Origin: Actinomycetota bacterium
Lineage (GTDB): Bacteria > Actinomycetota > Acidimicrobiia > Acidimicrobiales > Ilumatobacteraceae
NCBI GenBank assembly: GCA_009705435.1
Contig: WLTJ01000049.1
Span: 1 to 8,928, forward strand
Direction of reading: 5' to 3'
DNA: 8,928 bases
Shown here: in pieces, positions 6,546 to 8,928 of the stretch
Layout: each line of letters opens with the position of its first letter
Position numbering within the stretch: the first letter of the stretch is position 1
Position numbers and translations under genes: made by a program
Notes under the pieces: model-generated
Seen by the model: only the letters and a program-made list of their open reading frames with translations
Database searches by the model: none
What the model was told of the DNA's origin: nothing

Positions 6546-7331
6546 ATGATCAACACTCATCTTTATAACTTGGCGGACCCCGCCTTCATTGAGCATTGCG
6601 CGCAACAGATGGGCAACGAAGGGGTATGTATTTTGCCCGAGTTTTTAAACCCGCAAGCGGTTCAAGTTGTGCGGCACGAGGCAGACGAACTGGTTCCCAT
6701 CGCATTTCGTTCTTCGTCGAATGCCACGCCGTATCTCGGACCAGCGAACGAAGAATTTCCCCTCGGTCACCCGCGTCGCACTTTGACCCAGGGTTCTGTC
6801 GAAGTCATCGCCTATGACCAATTTCGCGCCAATGACTCGCTGCGCGCGTTGTACGAATGGGATCCGCTACTCGAGTTCATCCGAGGTTGTTTAGGCCTCC
6901 AAAAGTTGTATCGCTATGGAGATCCGTTAGGTGCACTGAACTTGGCAGTTATGCGCTCTGGCGATGCTTTGGGTTGGCATTTCGATATGGCTGATTTTGT
7001 TGTGTCGATTGCGATTCAGTCGTCGATCAAGGGCGGCGAGTTCGAAAACGCCAAGCAAATCAGGTCAAATGATGATGAGAACTACCCAGCAGTTCAACGC
7101 GTCTTGAATGATCAGTCACCGGATCTGGTGCGTACCGAACCAATGACGCCGGGAACTTTGATGTTGTTTAATGGTCGCTGGAGCATGCACCGAGTGACAG
7201 CGATTGAAGGGGAACGGGCGCGCTATGTTGCTCTCTTGGCGTACGACACTAAGCCGAACACTGATTCTTCAGAGACCTTAAAAATGTCGCGCTACGGACG
7301 ATTACCGAGCACGATGAAGAGCGCGCACTAG
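6546..7331 (+). CDS. Fe(II)/2-oxoglutarate-dependent oxygenase, HalD/BesD-like family
   Basis: A 261-residue soluble oxygenase with a double-stranded beta-helix iron site. Iron ligands are His145 and Asp147 in GWHFDMADF and His215 in SMHRVT. Arg226, 11 residues after the distal His, is the probable 2-oxoglutarate anchor (Arg224 is the alternative). GGEFE (163-167), the IRSNDDENY segment (172-180) and GTLMLFNGR (203-211) resemble the HalD/BesD-like branch. Characterised halogenases of that branch have Gly in place of the iron carboxylate, leaving room for chloride; Asp147 here predicts hydroxylation or demethylation instead. The substrate is unknown. ATG 6546 begins just before a conserved-looking N-terminal region. 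In-frame GTG 6531 (266 residues) is an equally plausible leaderless start, and a still earlier GTG at 6456 would overlap deoD and is unlikely. The stop overlaps the fae ribosome binding site, indicating one operon and possibly translational coupling. Confidence 0.85.
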   Translation: MINTHLYNLADPAFIEHCAQQMGNEGVCILPEFLNPQAVQVVRHEADELVPIAFRSSSNATPYLGPANEEFPLGHPRRTLTQGSVEVIAYDQFRANDSLRALYEWDPLLEFIRGCLGLQKLYRYGDPLGALNLAVMRSGDALGWHFDMADFVVSIAIQSSIKGGEFENAKQIRSNDDENYPAVQRVLNDQSPDLVRTEPMTPGTLMLFNGRWSMHRVTAIEGERARYVALLAYDTKPNTDSSETLKMSRYGRLPSTMKSAH

Positions 7332-7334
7332 GAG
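7331..7334 (+). promoter_or_regulatory. Ribosome binding site (GGAG) of fae, overlapping the oxygenase stop codon
   Basis: GGAG shares its first G with the TAG stop of the oxygenase gene (7329-7331) and lies 7 bp before ATG 7342. Three consecutive candidate starts follow it: TTG 7336, ATG 7339 and ATG 7342. The spacing is good only for the last, so this site decides the start. Confidence 0.7.
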
Positions 7335-7341
7335 ATTGATG

Positions 7342-7854
7342 ATGAAAAAAACTTTTCAAGTTGGTGAAGGATTTTTCGGCGAGGGAGTCAATGCCGCGCA
7401 TATCAACACTGTGTTGGGTCATAAAAGTGGTCCCGCGGGAATTTCTTTTATAAATTCTTTAGCATCACCAACGATTGGTCATATCCCTTTTTTGGTGGTG
7501 TGGAAACCCAATATGCCGGTCTCGCCGGCCACCTTGTTCGTCAACAAGTCAGCCATTTCGGGGGAGCGACATGGTGAATTGACATGGGGCGCAGCACAGG
7601 CCGGGGTGGCCCATGGAGTGACTGAATACAGTGCCGAAAGATTCAAAAAAATTGGCTCATCAGACGCATTTGTCCTGCTCACAGCGGTATGGGTGAATCC
7701 AGAGGCCGATGATGAGCAAGCTGTTTACGCCAATAATCGCAGTGCAACTTTGGCGGCTCTGCGCCAAGGAGCAGCCACTTCTCAGGAGTCAAAAGCGCTT
7801 CTTGATTTTCGATCTGGCGGCTCTGCGGCCAATCCTTACTTCAGCGGCGACTGA
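7342..7854 (+). CDS. fae: Formaldehyde-activating enzyme (Fae) homologue
   Basis: From ATG 7342 the product is 170 residues, matching the size of the methylotroph enzyme. Fae condenses formaldehyde with tetrahydromethanopterin (H4MPT) to methylene-H4MPT. Family features: VGEGFFGEG near the N-terminus, AHI with the conserved catalytic-type His20, KPNMP then TLFVNK with Lys69, the AQAGVAHGV segment at 85-93, VLLTAVWV, a DD pair, and YANNR. An ANPYF segment closes the chain, much as HPF-type ends do in known Fae. The loop after AHI (GHKSG) differs from the GPRGS typical of methylotrophs, and FNK reads VNK, so the pterin partner may differ. No H4MPT-pathway gene is in the window. The gene is coupled to the Fe/2OG oxygenase upstream, which suggests capture of formaldehyde released there. 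Family membership is strong; the exact reaction is inferred. Confidence 0.86.
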   Translation: MKKTFQVGEGFFGEGVNAAHINTVLGHKSGPAGISFINSLASPTIGHIPFLVVWKPNMPVSPATLFVNKSAISGERHGELTWGAAQAGVAHGVTEYSAERFKKIGSSDAFVLLTAVWVNPEADDEQAVYANNRSATLAALRQGAATSQESKALLDFRSGGSAANPYFSGD

Positions 7855-7878
7855 CGAGCGGACTGTTCATATTCTTGC

Positions 7879-7893
7879 GCGAGCCCCTCTCGC
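7879..7893 (+). terminator. Possible weak terminator hairpin after fae
   Basis: GCGAG (7879-7883) and CTCGC (7889-7893) can pair around a CCCCT loop, 25 bp after the fae stop. The stem is only 5 bp and no T-run follows, so it would be at most a U-less terminator of the kind proposed in some actinobacteria. It may equally be chance. Confidence 0.22.
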
Positions 7894-7936
7894 AGGACTT
7901 TCGCGATATTTCCCCTTGCATTGGGGGGTCGTTATC

Positions 7937-8023
7937 GGTCAGAATGACAAGCATGTAGTTAGACGGGTGGCTTGGCCCTGCGAGTTTCGCGGACAGAACC
8001 ACCCTTGAGTGACCTGCGGGTCA
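7937..8023. promoter_or_regulatory. TGAC-type repeats in the whiB upstream region (candidate operator or promoter)
   Basis: The 187-bp gap 7855-8041 is the longest in the window. It contains GTCAGAATGAC (7938-7948), an inverted repeat of GTCA and TGAC around GAA. Close to the gene lies TGACCTGCGGGTCA (8010-8023), an inverted repeat with 5-bp arms. The two regions also share a direct repeat: GGTCAGAATGACAAG at 7937-7951 and GGTCAGGATGGCAAG at 8019-8033 agree at 13 of 15 positions. CAGAAT (7940-7945) inside the first palindrome, with TTGCAT at 7916-7921 and an 18-bp spacer, is a weak promoter candidate. The downstream copy ends in the whiB ribosome binding site. Binding of a dimeric regulator is plausible but not shown. 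Confidence 0.35.
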
Positions 8024-8030
8024 GGATGGC

Positions 8031-8034
8031 AAGG
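8031..8034 (+). promoter_or_regulatory. Ribosome binding site (AAGG) of whiB2
   Basis: AAGG lies 7 bp before ATG 8042. This supports that start over the in-frame GTG at 8009, which has no ribosome binding site and would add 11 residues unlike WhiB N-termini. Confidence 0.5.
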
Positions 8035-8041
8035 CAGCCAT

Positions 8042-8305
8042 ATGAACGAACCAATGATCGACAACAACTGGCAAAATGACGCGAACTGTCTCGGCGTTGA
8101 CCCCGACCTCTTTTTCCCTGAGCGTGGAGCATCGACTCGAGAAGCCAAGGAAGTTTGCAAGGGTTGTGTCGTGCGCATGGAATGTTTGGAATATGCCCTA
8201 GTGAATGGCGAAAAGTTCGGCATTTGGGGCGGTCTATCAGAACGTGAGCGTCGCCGTCTGCGTCGCCAACGCGCTCAGTCGAATCGCCGTATCGCCACCG
8301 CCTGA
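8042..8305 (+). CDS. whiB2: WhiB-family iron-sulfur transcription factor, WhmD/WhiB2 type
   Basis: An 87-residue WhiB-like protein, found essentially only in actinobacteria and their phages. Four cysteines that bind a [4Fe-4S] cluster are present as Cys16, Cys39, Cys42 and Cys48 (C-x22-C-x2-C-x5-C). LFFPERG lies at 23-29, STREAK at 31-36, CLEYAL at 48-53 and the GIWGG turn at 60-64. A basic tail, SERERRRLRRQR, follows and is the presumed DNA contact. STREAK, CLEYAL and the FGIWGGLSERERRRL stretch point to the WhmD/WhiB2 branch, which controls septation and cell division in mycobacteria and sporulation septation in Streptomyces. Such proteins act together with the main sigma factor or with WhiA. 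The gene is preceded by a long upstream region with repeats and ends 7 bp from the stop of the convergent formimidoyltransferase gene, with no visible terminator between. Confidence 0.94.
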   Translation: MNEPMIDNNWQNDANCLGVDPDLFFPERGASTREAKEVCKGCVVRMECLEYALVNGEKFGIWGGLSERERRRLRRQRAQSNRRIATA

Positions 8306-8312
8306 TCTGGTT

Positions 8313-8928
8313 TTAGAAGTGGTAGCCGTGTGAGCGGCGATATTCGATTGTTGTCTCAACGCCGAGGCCCAGTTCGTCCCAACGTTCGGAAGAAATTTTC
8401 TTCAGCGCGGCTTCGCTCAGTAAACCAACTAGTTCACAATGGTCAATATCAGCCTGCATAAATGGGACTAATTGGGCGATGCGGTCAAAAGCGATATCGG
8501 GTCCGATGCGTAGTGGATCAATTAAATTCATACTGATTTGCCAACGATTGCCAACGTTGAGTGCGAGTGTACGAATACCATCTCCGCGTACCTGGCGCGC
8601 TAAAGCGTGAGCTGCTTCAGCGCTTGTATCGCCACTCATCCACACGTTGTAGGCGACTAATAAGCCACGCGCCCCAACGCATATCGCTCCCGCAGTTGAG
8701 TGTCCATCGGGACCGCCGCGATCGGGTATCAACGACGACCACGCTTGGCGCCGAATGTCAGGCAATGACTTTTCAGTTCCGTATAAAAAACATGGTACGC
8801 CGAGCGTCGTCACAGCCCACTCCGCGAACTCATCTCTGGCCTGTGTGGCTTCGAACATCGTTGAGCCAACAAGTGGAACAAAGGGCACAACATCAACGAC
8901 GCCGAGTCGCGGGTGCACACCTTGGTGA
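8313..8928 (-). CDS. Glutamate formimidoyltransferase (FTCD N-terminal type), N-terminus outside the window
   Basis: The minus-strand frame is open to the window edge, giving the last 204 residues or so of a protein usually near 300; roughly 80 residues are missing. Formimidoyltransferases move the formimino group of N-formimino-L-glutamate to THF, the last step of one histidine-degradation route and an entry to the one-carbon pool. The first visible residues are HQGVHPRLG, whose HPR carries the His that is catalytic in the animal enzyme. It is followed by VDVVPFVPL, CFLYGTE, a Gly-rich turn with PDGHSTAGA, GLLVAYNVWM, and QISMNLIDP. The GTG at 8918-8916 is the internal Val before HPR, not a start. 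The terminal part covers both formiminotransferase subdomains but no cyclodeaminase domain follows. No other histidine-degradation gene is in view, so the donor is inferred. Confidence 0.88.
   Translation of the reverse strand, partial: HQGVHPRLGVVDVVPFVPLVGSTMFEATQARDEFAEWAVTTLGVPCFLYGTEKSLPDIRRQAWSSLIPDRGGPDGHSTAGAICVGARGLLVAYNVWMSGDTSAEAAHALARQVRGDGIRTLALNVGNRWQISMNLIDPLRIGPDIAFDRIAQLVPFMQADIDHCELVGLLSEAALKKISSERWDELGLGVETTIEYRRSHGYHF

Noticed and set aside
7336..7341. TTG 7336 or ATG 7339 as the fae start
   Set aside because: They lie only 1 and 4 bp after GGAG, too close for good initiation. ATG 7342 has 7-bp spacing and gives the usual 170 residues.
8009..8041. GTG 8009 as the whiB2 start
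   Set aside because: It would add 11 residues including an extra Cys, with no ribosome binding site or -10 hexamer upstream. ATG 8042 has AAGG at a suitable distance.
8306..8312. Terminator between whiB2 and the formimidoyltransferase gene
   Set aside because: The gap is 7 bp; a TTTT is present but no stem precedes it on either strand.
8916..8918. GTG as the formimidoyltransferase start
   Set aside because: The family begins about 80 residues earlier, and the frame stays open to the edge with a family-like residue run before HPR. The GTG is an internal Val.

Overview
The window looks like chromosomal DNA from a high- to mid-GC actinobacterium with a compact genome. GC is roughly in the low 50s percent by eye. 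A WhmD/WhiB2-type WhiB protein is an actinobacterial signature. Gaps between genes are short: 22-74 bp within runs, 5-7 bp between convergent genes, and 187 bp at most. Several genes lack a ribosome binding site and instead carry a TAnnnT hexamer 6-7 bp before the start codon, as in actinobacterial leaderless transcripts. A planktonic Acidimicrobiia-like lineage would fit, but that is inference. I see no tRNA, rRNA, CRISPR, insertion sequence or phage gene, and no stretch over 300 bp without a gene.

Layout, left to right. Plus strand: the 3' end of purH (1-390), metF (417-1277), an NAD-type aldehyde dehydrogenase (1310-2737), and a membrane acyltransferase fused to an SGNH hydrolase domain (2760-4703). 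After a 74-bp gap with its own likely promoter comes malate dehydrogenase (4778-5773). Converging on it is a DeoD-type purine nucleoside phosphorylase on the minus strand (5779-6495). A 50-bp divergent region then separates it from a tightly coupled plus-strand pair: an Fe(II)/2-oxoglutarate oxygenase of the HalD/BesD-like family (6546-7331, possibly from 6531) and a formaldehyde-activating enzyme (Fae) homologue (7342-7854). Next is whiB2/whmD (8042-8305), preceded by TGAC-type repeats. Converging on it is a glutamate formimidoyltransferase (8313-8928, minus strand) whose N-terminus lies outside the window.

How the genes may work together: four of the nine genes touch one-carbon chemistry. 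PurH uses 10-formyl-THF, MetF reduces methylene-THF, the Fae homologue handles formaldehyde, and the formimidoyltransferase loads THF from formiminoglutamate. The most interesting unit is the oxygenase-Fae pair. Fe/2OG oxygenases that demethylate their substrates release formaldehyde, and Fae-family proteins bind formaldehyde and pass it to a pterin carrier. The oxygenase keeps the full HxD...H iron triad, so it is expected to hydroxylate or demethylate rather than halogenate. A two-gene module that makes and then captures formaldehyde is a testable hypothesis, not a demonstrated system.
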